NCBI GenBank assembly: GCA_900299155.1
Contig: OMIS01000055.1
Span: forward strand, 1 to 6,965
Source of the DNA: a bacterium
GTDB lineage: Bacteria; Patescibacteriota; Microgenomatia; UBA1400; PJMF01
Direction of reading: 5' to 3'
DNA: 6,965 nucleotides
In this document: positions 1 through 5,663 of the stretch, piece by piece
Layout of the letters: every line of letters starts with the position of its first letter
Numbering within the stretch: position 1 is the stretch's first letter
Notes under the pieces: model-generated
Database searches by the model: none
What the model saw: only the letters and a program-made list of their open reading frames with translations
Told to the model about the DNA's origin: nothing
Made by a program: the position numbers and the translations under genes

Positions 1-470
1 TGCTACAAGAATTTGATGCTTTAAACACCTTAGTAACAAACTATGTTGCGGGCGCACTAGATCAAACTACATTTAAGCCAACCATAAGTGACATGTTACA
101 TACTGCATTTACAATAATTACTCGGCAATACAATACGTTTGATGGCCATGTAATAGAACAAGATTTATATAACTTTAAAACTCAATTAGGAGCTCACAAT
201 AAAACTAGCCTAGACTATAGTCAATTTACTTTAATTGATTTATCTCAGGCAGGGAGTGCTCTGGAGTTTACTTTTGCACAATTGCTGCATCATCTTGATA
301 CACCTATTTACACACCAGTAAATCACGAAAGACCTACTATGCCTGTCTGGACACAACCCGATCCAGATGAAGAACTTACTCGTAATAACGGTATTTTGAT
401 CACGAAAAAAAGAATAAGAAAAATTAATAGCTATATAGTGAAAAGAAAGGATCTATGTCCGACACAGTAA
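1..470 (+). CDS. Unrecognised protein, 3' portion only (5' end outside window)
   Basis: The frame is open from base 3 without a stop, so the gene begins upstream of the window; the ATG at base 93 is an internal methionine, not a convincing start. About 155 residues are visible. I do not recognise the family. The visible part looks globular and soluble: alternating hydrophobic and polar stretches, no membrane segment, an acidic/proline patch (QPDPDEEL) and then a strongly basic C-terminus (TKKRIRKINS...KRKD), which could contact nucleic acid or membrane, though this is speculation. Base composition is visibly more AT-rich than in the ppa and gyrA genes that follow. The stop TAA (468-470) lies 16 bases inside ppa in another frame, so the two are probably co-transcribed and translationally coupled. 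Confident as a coding frame; function unknown. Confidence 0.7.
   Translation, partial: LQEFDALNTLVTNYVAGALDQTTFKPTISDMLHTAFTIITRQYNTFDGHVIEQDLYNFKTQLGAHNKTSLDYSQFTLIDLSQAGSALEFTFAQLLHHLDTPIYTPVNHERPTMPVWTQPDPDEELTRNNGILITKKRIRKINSYIVKRKDLCPTQ
445..450 (+). promoter_or_regulatory. Ribosome-binding site of ppa, inside the upstream gene
   Basis: GAAAGG sits 4 bases before the ATG at 455. It lies within the last codons of the preceding frame, which fits an operon-internal, translationally coupled start. The spacing is short, so it is a moderate site. Confidence 0.5.
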
Positions 471-1006
471 AAGTACTCCTCGAGATCCCAGAAGGATCCA
501 GTGTAAAGTATGAACTTGATGAAGAAACCGGTGAAATGACCGTGGATCGTATCGTCCCAGTGGCCATGGGCTATCCAGTGAACTACGGTTTAATTGATGA
601 AACCGCAGGTGAAGATGGCGACGCTTTGGACGCATTGGTGTTCATTTCACAGCCAGTCGTCCCAGGTGTAGTGATCAAATGCAAGATCATCGGGATGCTG
701 GAGATGGAAGATGAAGAAGGCGTGGATCACAAAATTGTTTGTGTACCTGCCAAAACCAAGATTGATCCAATCTGTGGAGCTTGGGAATCATTGAATGATG
801 TACCAAAAGCCAAAATGGCACAGATCAAACATTTCTTTGAGCACTACAAAGACCTTGAAGAAGGCAAATGGGTAAAGCTCAAAGATTGGAAAGATGCAGC
901 TGCAGCCACCAAAGTGCTCGAAGCAGGAAAAAAACGCTACGAAGAAGAAATGGGAGATGATGAAGGTTGCGAGTGTGGTGGCGAATGTAAGTGTGGTAAC
1001 TGCTAA
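455..1006 (+). CDS. ppa: Inorganic pyrophosphatase, family I, with Cys-rich C-terminal tail
   Basis: Soluble cytoplasmic Mg-dependent enzyme that hydrolyses pyrophosphate to two phosphates, pulling nucleic-acid, protein and lipid synthesis forward. Compared from memory with E. coli Ppa, every active-site residue is present: E10, K18, E20, R32, Y40, Y44, D54, D56, D59, D86, D91, K93, Y131 and K132. The signature reads DGDALDA, with Ala57 where Pro or Glu is usual. HFFEHYKDLEEGKWVK (126-141) is highly typical. At 183 residues it is slightly longer than the usual 170-178. The excess is the C-terminus: an acidic linker (residues 163-170) and then five cysteines in the last twelve residues (172, 174, 178, 180, 183), absent from the E. 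coli enzyme. The start is chosen from the family N-terminus and the GAAAGG upstream. It overlaps the preceding gene by 16 bases, and gyrA follows after 89 bases. Identity is certain; the tail's role is unknown. Confidence 0.97.
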   Translation: MSDTVKVLLEIPEGSSVKYELDEETGEMTVDRIVPVAMGYPVNYGLIDETAGEDGDALDALVFISQPVVPGVVIKCKIIGMLEMEDEEGVDHKIVCVPAKTKIDPICGAWESLNDVPKAKMAQIKHFFEHYKDLEEGKWVKLKDWKDAAAATKVLEAGKKRYEEEMGDDEGCECGGECKCGNC

Positions 1007-1020
1007 TTAAATATTTTGAG

Positions 1021-1056
1021 TGGTGATCGTAGCTACAACACGACTACGAATCACCA
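1021..1056 (+). terminator. Intergenic hairpin between ppa and gyrA (possible terminator or processing site)
   Basis: TGGTGAT (1021-1027) pairs perfectly with ATCACCA (1050-1056), and CGTAG (1028-1032) with CTACG (1044-1048). That gives a 12-bp stem with one bulged A (1049) and an 11-base loop. It begins 14 bases after the ppa stop. No U-tract follows (GTACGTACAG), so it is not a canonical intrinsic terminator; it could be Rho-associated, an RNase processing or stability element, or a regulator of gyrA. The stem is certain in sequence; its function is inferred. Confidence 0.45.
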
Positions 1057-1077
1057 GTACGTACAGTAAAAGGTATA

Positions 1078-1083
1078 TATACT
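1078..1083 (+). promoter_or_regulatory. Possible -10 element of gyrA
   Basis: TATACT (within TATATATACT, 1074-1083) matches the sigma-70 -10 consensus at five of six positions and would start transcription about 6 bases before the gyrA ATG. No good -35 is visible (CAGTAC at 17-bp spacing). It would give gyrA a near-leaderless transcript, consistent with the lack of a strong Shine-Dalgarno (only GAG at 1084-1086). Confidence 0.3.
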
Positions 1084-1095
1084 GAGAAAACTATT

Positions 1096-3891
1096 ATGGT
1101 AGCCGACGATTTGAAAAAACCACAAGAAGATATTGTAACAACTCAGGAAGCTGAGGCGGTTATTGATACAGAAGCAGAAGCTGCACCAGAGGCAGTAGCA
1201 GCAGTGGTGGAGTCAAAAGTCGGCACCATTGAAGAAACCCGTTATGGCAAGATGAAGCACATCTCGATTATCCAAGAGATGCGCAAGAGTTATCTTGACT
1301 ACGCGATGAGTGTGATTGTGGCTCGTGCACTCCCTGATGTCCGTGATGGTATGAAGCCTGTGCATCGCCGTATTTTATACTCCATGTATCGTTCAGGTAT
1401 TCACCATACCAGTAGTTATAAAAAATCTGCTCGTATTGTGGGAGATGTGCTCGGGAAGTACCATCCACATGGTGATGCTCCAGTGTATGGCGCACTCGTC
1501 CGTCTGGCACAAGACTTCAGTATGCGGTATCCATTGATTGATGGCCAGGGAAACTTTGGTTCTGTTGACGGAGATAGTCCAGCTGCAATGCGGTACACTG
1601 AAGCTCGTCTTTCTAAGATTTCTTCAGAATTACTCACCGACATTGATAAAAATACCGTACCATTCACCGATAACTTTGATGGTTCTTTGAAAGAACCGCT
1701 CGTGTTACCAGCCAAGTTGCCTAACTTGCTGTTGATGGGATCTGAGGGTATCGCCGTCGGTATGGCCACCAAGATTCCACCACACAACTTGACCGAACTT
1801 TCTCAGGCAATCATCAAGATGATCGAGCAGGGAAGTGCCACACGCAAAGATGAGATTAGTACCCAGCTCAAAGGCGCTGATGAAGTGGAGCTTGCTGGTA
1901 AATCTGACTCAGGCAAAGTCGAGACAGAACGCATTAAAAAGCAAAACCAGATTATTGATACACTGTTGGCCATAGATTCACCAGAGCTGGCAGGTGAGTT
2001 TGAAACCGAGACCACCATTGATGACATTATGGAGATCGTCCAAGGACCAGATTTCCCAACTGGCGGTATCATTTATGATTTCAACGAAATTAAAAACGCC
2101 TACCGTACTGGTAAGGGCAGAGTTGTGATTAGAGCTAAGACAAATATTGAAGAAAACAAGATTCTCGTGACAGAGCTGCCATACCAGGTAAACAAGGCAC
2201 GGCTCTTAATGAAGATTGCAGATTTAGTCAAAGACAAGAAGATCGAAGGTATCCGTGACTTGAATGATGATTCAGACCGCCGCGGTATGCAGATTACTAT
2301 TGAATTAAAGCGTGATGCACGACCAAAAGTTGTGTTGAACTCGTTATTCAAATACTCAGAACTACAAACTACCTTCCCAATTAACATGGTGGCACTGACC
2401 AGCCAAGGATCTCCACAACTTCTTAACATCCGCCAGATTTTAATGGAGTACATTGCACACCGTCAAAATATCGTGGTACGCCGCAGTCAATACGAGCTGA
2501 TTGAAGCCCGCAACCGCGCCCATATCTTGGAAGGATTGCTGATCGCGCTCAATAATTTGGATGAAGTGATCGAGACAATCCGACGTTCTCCAGATACAGA
2601 TGTGGCACGCACACGTTTGATGGAAAAATTTGGTCTTTCAGAGATTCAAGCCACAGCAATTCTGGAAATGCAGCTGAAACGTCTTGCTGCTTTGGAACGC
2701 CAAAAAATTGAAGATGAATACAAACAGATCCAGACAACAATTATTTCTTTGATTAAATTACTCCAAAATCCAAAAGGGATTCTCGGGGTTATCAGTAACG
2801 AAGTCCAAGAGTTGATCACTTTGTACGGAGATGAGCGTAAAACAAAACTCATCAAAGGCAAAGTGGGTGAGTTTAGTGAAGAAGACTTGGTGCCAAATGA
2901 AGCCACCGTTATCACCTTAACTGCCAGTGGGTACGTCAAACGGCTGAGTCCAACCGCGTTCCGTTCTCAATCCAGAGGAGGGAAGGGGAGTATTGGCTTG
3001 AAGATGAAAGCTGAGGACATGCTGCAAAGTATCGTCACCACGCAAACACATGACACACTGTTATTCTTCACCAACCAAGGCCGCGTTTTCAGAATGAAGG
3101 CGTTTGAGATTCCAGAAGCGTCTCGCCAGGCGAAAGGCACCGCGATGGTCAACTTGATGAACCTCAAGTCTGATGAACAAGTCCAAGCAATTCTTTCTAT
3201 TGATGAAGAAGCAGACAAAGACAAGTTTATCGCACTGGCCACCAAACAGGGGTTAGTCAAGAAAACTGCGGTCAAACTCTATGACAATATTCGCCAAAAT
3301 GGCATTATTGCGATCATGCTTAATGATGACGACAGACTCGTCTGGGGTAAGGTCACTTCTGGAAATGACGATATTATGTTGATTAGCCGCTCAGGCAAAT
3401 CGATCAGATTTTCTGAAAAAGAAGTCAAAGCATCACAACGTGATACTAAAGGCGTGAAGGGCATTACCTTAACCAGTGACGATGAAGTGATTGGTGTCGA
3501 GATTATTGCACCAGGTGAAGAAAAAGATGAAACTCGCCAACTGCTTGTTATCACTAAAAATGGTATGGGCAAACGCACACTCCTAAGCCAGTATCCAGTT
3601 CAAAAGAGATCTGGTATGGGCGTCAAAGTTTCAGACGTGACAAAGCGCACTGGTATGATTGCCGATGCACGCAAGGTAACTCCAGAGGACACTGCTGTGG
3701 TGATCTCATCACAACAAGGTCAAACGATCAAGCTACCACTGCACTCCAAATCTATCCCTGTGCTCACCAGACCGACACAAGGCGTGATCCTAATGCGCTT
3801 GAATAGTGGTGATGAGGTTGTAGCTGTTGCATTGACCAGCAAAGAAGATGAAGGTGGAGAACTACCAGCGGAAATTGAACTTGCAGAGTAA
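1096..3891 (+). CDS. gyrA: DNA gyrase subunit A
   Basis: DNA-cleaving subunit of the type IIA topoisomerase that, with GyrB (not in this window), introduces negative supercoils using ATP. Residues 1-53 form an acidic, Ala/Glu-rich extension, probably disordered; conserved sequence starts near ISIIQEMRKSYLDYAMSVIVARALPDVRDG. The winged-helix and catalytic region follows: YKKSARIVGDVLGKYHPHGD (108-127), then AAMRYTEARL with catalytic Tyr167 after Arg166, and Ile219 in GIAVGMATKIPPHNL. An insertion of about 58 residues, absent from E. coli GyrA, lies between LTE (232-234) and GPDFPTGG (317-324). The coiled-coil arm spans roughly 440-580. The C-terminal beta-pinwheel carries the GyrA box QSRGGKG (625-631) plus degenerate blade repeats (DTKGVKG, RSGMGVK, PTQGVIL), identifying GyrA rather than ParC. 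The tail is acidic. Positions equivalent to E. coli Ser83 and Asp87 are Ala128 and Gly132. The ATG at 1096 is the first in frame; Met53 (ATG 1252) is an alternative but lacks a ribosome-binding site. Confidence 0.97.
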   Translation: MVADDLKKPQEDIVTTQEAEAVIDTEAEAAPEAVAAVVESKVGTIEETRYGKMKHISIIQEMRKSYLDYAMSVIVARALPDVRDGMKPVHRRILYSMYRSGIHHTSSYKKSARIVGDVLGKYHPHGDAPVYGALVRLAQDFSMRYPLIDGQGNFGSVDGDSPAAMRYTEARLSKISSELLTDIDKNTVPFTDNFDGSLKEPLVLPAKLPNLLLMGSEGIAVGMATKIPPHNLTELSQAIIKMIEQGSATRKDEISTQLKGADEVELAGKSDSGKVETERIKKQNQIIDTLLAIDSPELAGEFETETTIDDIMEIVQGPDFPTGGIIYDFNEIKNAYRTGKGRVVIRAKTNIEENKILVTELPYQVNKARLLMKIADLVKDKKIEGIRDLNDDSDRRGMQITIELKRDARPKVVLNSLFKYSELQTTFPINMVALTSQGSPQLLNIRQILMEYIAHRQNIVVRRSQYELIEARNRAHILEGLLIALNNLDEVIETIRRSPDTDVARTRLMEKFGLSEIQATAILEMQLKRLAALERQKIEDEYKQIQTTIISLIKLLQNPKGILGVISNEVQELITLYGDERKTKLIKGKVGEFSEEDLVPNEATVITLTASGYVKRLSPTAFRSQSRGGKGSIGLKMKAEDMLQSIVTTQTHDTLLFFTNQGRVFRMKAFEIPEASRQAKGTAMVNLMNLKSDEQVQAILSIDEEADKDKFIALATKQGLVKKTAVKLYDNIRQNGIIAIMLNDDDRLVWGKVTSGNDDIMLISRSGKSIRFSEKEVKASQRDTKGVKGITLTSDDEVIGVEIIAPGEEKDETRQLLVITKNGMGKRTLLSQYPVQKRSGMGVKVSDVTKRTGMIADARKVTPEDTAVVISSQQGQTIKLPLHSKSIPVLTRPTQGVILMRLNSGDEVVAVALTSKEDEGGELPAEIELAE

Positions 3892-3969
3892 GTGCACCCG
3901 CGAAGTCCTGCCTGTAAACTTCATAACCAGATTAGATCAGATACCAGTTTAATTCTTTGTAGGTGTACC

Positions 3970-3999
3970 TTTACGCACCCTAACAGGGGATGCTAGAGT
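3970..3999 (+). promoter_or_regulatory. Putative promoter for the 4006-5354 operon, positioned for a leaderless GTG start
   Basis: TTTACG (3970-3975; four of six matches to TTGACA) is followed after 18 bases by TGC-TAGAGT (3991-3999), an extended -10 with the TGN element and four of six consensus matches. The +1 expected from a -10 ending at 3999 falls at about 4006, exactly the GTG start. No proper Shine-Dalgarno precedes that GTG. The AGGGG at 3985-3989 is too far away (16 intervening bases). Confidence 0.4.
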
Positions 4000-4005
4000 A
4001 ACTAG

Positions 4006-4779
4006 GTGTCGTCTATCCAATCGTATACACTAGCATTTAGTTTGAGCATCGCACTCATTGGGACTGCTGCTATTATTACCAAGCATGATCTTAAAAATGT
4101 AGCACTTGCAGAAATTCCTAGCGTTCACACCCAGTCATACACGCAAGCACTGCCATCACCGACCTCTGCAGTTTTGGGCATGGAAACCGTTACTTCGCTT
4201 TCTTCAGAAATAGTCTGGAATCTTGTGCCAGAGTTTTATCTTCAAGGATTGAACAAACCGGGTATTACTATTCCCCAAGTTGAGGTCACAATTGAGTATG
4301 TAGTTTCTGGATTGAGATACTTTCGATCATTTTCAGGCACTTTCATAAGTAAAAGTGGAGGAATATTGGCTCCTCAGCAAGCTATCGGGATCTCTAGCTT
4401 ACCTGGGATAGATACTTCTCGCTCAATAGAAAAAGTTTCTGTGTACATCAAAACGCCTGTGTCGCTTAGAAAAAAAATTGGCACAATGACATTGATTCCA
4501 GGAAAAGAAAATGTGCTAAGATCTTCAGCTCGACTCCCAGTAGGTGATTTTGTACAAACTGCGGAAGATGAAAACTCCATTACACTAGCTGATATTACAG
4601 CACTGCAAGCAGAAGTTGAGCTGCAAACTACAAGTTCTGCAGATAAAATTGCACCAGCCACTTCTTCTGACTCTTATTCCAAGTTTGATGTTGATTATAA
4701 TGGACTCATGGATACGAAAGATTTAAAGATTGTGCTACAAAACTACAAATCCTTAGATAACAAAGGGGAAAAGCCATGA
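4006..4779 (+). CDS. Membrane-anchored protein with Ig-like region and C-terminal dockerin-like domain
   Basis: No named gene is recognised, but the architecture is readable. Residues 7-25 (YTLAFSLSIALIGTAAIIT) are one hydrophobic helix, a membrane anchor or signal peptide. A Ser/Thr/Pro-containing linker follows to about residue 65. Residues about 85-178 alternate beta-strand-like segments (QVEVTIEYVV, IEKVSVYIKT, KKIGTMTLIP), suggesting an Ig- or transthyretin-like sandwich. The C-terminus resembles a two-repeat dockerin. Repeat 2 (228-247) is canonical: DVDYNGLMDTKDL, with D228, D230, N232 and D239 at Ca-binding positions. Repeat 1 (180-200), GDF...DENSITLADITAL, is degenerate, with extra residues in its loop. 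The order strand-rich domain, GDF, dockerin repeats is, from memory, common in surface proteins of CPR bacteria. The start is GTG, forced by an in-frame TAG immediately upstream (4003-4005); the next ATG (Met59) would lose the anchor. Its stop overlaps the next gene as ATGA. Confidence 0.8.
   Translation: MSSIQSYTLAFSLSIALIGTAAIITKHDLKNVALAEIPSVHTQSYTQALPSPTSAVLGMETVTSLSSEIVWNLVPEFYLQGLNKPGITIPQVEVTIEYVVSGLRYFRSFSGTFISKSGGILAPQQAIGISSLPGIDTSRSIEKVSVYIKTPVSLRKKIGTMTLIPGKENVLRSSARLPVGDFVQTAEDENSITLADITALQAEVELQTTSSADKIAPATSSDSYSKFDVDYNGLMDTKDLKIVLQNYKSLDNKGEKP
4763..4768 (+). promoter_or_regulatory. Shine-Dalgarno of the cohesin-like gene
   Basis: AAGGGG lies 7 bases before the ATG at 4776, inside the last codons of the dockerin-like gene. 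With the ATGA overlap it indicates translational coupling, and it fixes the start of the second gene. Confidence 0.65.
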
Positions 4780-5354
4780 AGTACAGCTTAGGTGATTCTG
4801 GCAATACAGTTCGAATATTTTTAACTATCTTGGTAATAGCAGTAGCGACTGCTGCAGCATGGTACTCTCAGCAACCTGCCCAGACTAAGGACTTTATTGC
4901 AAATACACCCGTACCCATGAACGACACGCCAGCCACAGATGCTCTTGAGATTTCAGATACAAAAAATCCTGTTATGGTGTCAGTTGTTCCTACAGATAAT
5001 CAAGCAAATAGCTATCAGCTTATTGTAGATCCAGGAGAGTATTCACTAAGTGGAATACAACTTAAGTTTACTATTGAGGGAACTGCAAGTATCACTACTA
5101 AGCAATCAAACACGAGCAAAAATGGTTGGCAAACTGCGGTCAATTCTACTACCGTAACAAATAACAAAACTACTGTGGAGCTGAGTTACCGCACAAAATC
5201 GTTTAATAGTATGCCTACAGGACCACTATCGATTGCGACTATCACCTTGCAGAAAAATACTAATTCAGGATCATTACCTATACATCTTGATTCTTCAAAA
5301 AGTAAAGTTTTTACTACCGATGGTAGTGAAGTCCCACTTACACTTACATTCTAA
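4776..5354 (+). CDS. Membrane-anchored cohesin-like domain protein
   Basis: A 192-residue protein with a short basic N-terminus, one hydrophobic helix at 13-30 (RIFLTILVIAVATAAAWY), a polar linker (31-64) and a single beta-rich domain (65-192). The helix is either an uncleaved anchor or a signal peptide (possible cleavage after ATAAA). The domain has the strand order and landmarks of a cohesin-type sandwich: YQLIVDPGEYSLSGIQLKFTI near its start (ligand-facing strand after a short turn), PLSIATITLQKN near 149-161, and the closing SKVFTTDGSEVPLTLTF, which matches the cohesin ending '...D.NG.EIPVT'. Cohesins bind dockerins, and the gene directly upstream (4-base overlap) encodes a dockerin-like C-terminus, so they may form a complex outside the membrane; this is inferred. 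Asn/Thr/Ser richness fits a surface location. Alternative: a carbohydrate-binding or generic Ig-like fold. No cysteines, consistent with an exported protein. Confidence 0.75.
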   Translation: MKYSLGDSGNTVRIFLTILVIAVATAAAWYSQQPAQTKDFIANTPVPMNDTPATDALEISDTKNPVMVSVVPTDNQANSYQLIVDPGEYSLSGIQLKFTIEGTASITTKQSNTSKNGWQTAVNSTTVTNNKTTVELSYRTKSFNSMPTGPLSIATITLQKNTNSGSLPIHLDSSKSKVFTTDGSEVPLTLTF

Positions 5355-5384
5355 ATTGAAAAATATCTTCTAATCTTAAAATTA

Positions 5385-5461
5385 TGGTGGACCGGAGGGG
5401 ACTCGAACCCCTGGCCTCCTGCATGCCATGCAGGCGCTCTAGCCAACTGAGCTACCGGCCC
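5385..5461 (-). tRNA. tRNA-Ala (anticodon GGC), CCA encoded
   Basis: Read on the minus strand, all arms fold. The acceptor GGGCCGG pairs with CCGGTCC and includes the G3-U70 wobble that is the alanine identity determinant. The D arm is GCTC/GAGC; the anticodon stem CCTGC/GCAGG encloses loop ATGGCAT; the T arm AGGGG-TTCGAGT-CCCCT is standard. The anticodon GGC is complementary to plus-strand bases 5425-5427 and reads GCC/GCT codons. Discriminator A (5388) is followed by a genomically encoded CCA (5385-5387), giving 77 bases in all. It converges with the cohesin-like gene, 30 bases from its stop. Confidence 0.97.
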
Positions 5462-5479
5462 AAGATTTTAACAGTCTGT

Positions 5480-5507
5480 ATTGTATCAGAGTTTAGCAGT
5501 AGGACAA
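5480..5507 (-). promoter_or_regulatory. Promoter of tRNA-Ala
   Basis: On the minus strand, TTGTCC (5502-5507) is followed after 16 bases by TACAAT (5480-5485), and a TGA immediately upstream of the -10 makes it an extended -10. Transcription would begin near 5473, giving a leader of about 11 bases before the mature tRNA 5' end at 5461. This is the best sigma-70-like promoter in the window. Confidence 0.65.
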
Positions 5508-5577
5508 AGAGAGAAGGGGAGTATATCAAATGAATACTTAAGAGTATTAAATAAATCATTTACCATACTTCTTAGTA

Positions 5578-5605
5578 AAAAATATTTTGATATATCAATA
5601 TTTTT
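5578..5605 (-). terminator. AT-only hairpin downstream of the recombinase gene, possible weak terminator
   Basis: The perfect palindrome TTGATATATCAA (5587-5598) is extended by AAAAATA (5578-5584) pairing with TATTTTT (5599-5605) around a two-base bulge. Read on the minus strand, the 3' arm runs into a U-tract about 60-85 bases past the recombinase stop. With no G-C clamp outside TTGA/TCAA it would be weak. The rest of 5462-5663 is AT-rich and holds no gene I can support, only the tRNA promoter, this hairpin, a small AATACT/AGTATT hairpin (5533-5548) and the repeats listed separately. Confidence 0.3.
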
Positions 5606-5615
5606 CTCAAGTGAC
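5606..5615. repeat. Left copy of a 10-bp inverted pair flanking the recombinase gene
   Basis: CTCAAGTGAC here is the exact reverse complement of GTCACTTGAG at 6916-6925. The two enclose 1,320 bases containing only the recombinase gene and its flanking repeats. Homology stops after 10 bases and I see no target-site duplication outside, so a terminal-inverted-repeat role is only a possibility. Confidence 0.35.
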
Positions 5616-5619
5616 ACGT

Positions 5620-5648
5620 ATTAGCAGAAAGGCAGTATATTTGCTAAT
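5620..5648. repeat. Inverted repeat just downstream of the recombinase gene
   Basis: ATTAGCA (5620-5626) and TGCTAAT (5642-5648) are perfect inverted 7-mers separated by 15 bases. The same two 7-mers form part of the arms of the hairpin upstream of the recombinase (6803-6831). The right arm overlaps the left copy of the 14-bp direct repeat. Candidate recombinase-binding or hairpin site. Confidence 0.4.
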
Positions 5649-5652
5649 TTAA
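5639..5652 (+). repeat. 14-bp direct repeat, left copy
   Basis: ATTTGCTAATTTAA is identical to bases 6822-6835. This copy ends 11 bases beyond the recombinase stop codon; the other lies 69 bases upstream of its start codon, so the pair brackets the gene exactly. By chance a 14-mer repeat is uncommon in 7 kb, but AT richness makes it less remarkable. Confidence 0.5.
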
Positions 5653-5663
5653 GAGTCGCTGCG

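Noticed and set aside
1416..1787. Long open frames on the minus strand under gyrA (also 1803-2072, 2100-2453, 3279-3578).
   Set aside because: They are antisense shadows of a conserved gyrA; translations show no family resemblance or ribosome-binding sites.
3985..4001. AGGGG plus ATG at 3990 as an upstream mini-ORF before the dockerin-like gene.
   Set aside because: The site touches the ATG without a spacer and the frame has only three codons; the bases are better explained as the extended -10 region.
4374..4661. Minus-strand open frame inside the dockerin-like gene.
   Set aside because: Its Ser-rich, domain-less translation and its overlap with a well-supported coding frame on the plus strand make it a shadow.
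5385..5461. tRNA-Ala as the integration site of the nearby tyrosine recombinase.
   Set aside because: No second copy of the tRNA 3' end is visible elsewhere in the window, and the recombinase gene lies about 200 bases away with its own flanking repeats.
5514..5541. AAGGGGAG followed by ATG at 5530, suggesting a small gene.
   Set aside because: The frame stops after three codons (Met-Asn-Thr-stop) and the nearby frames are full of stops.
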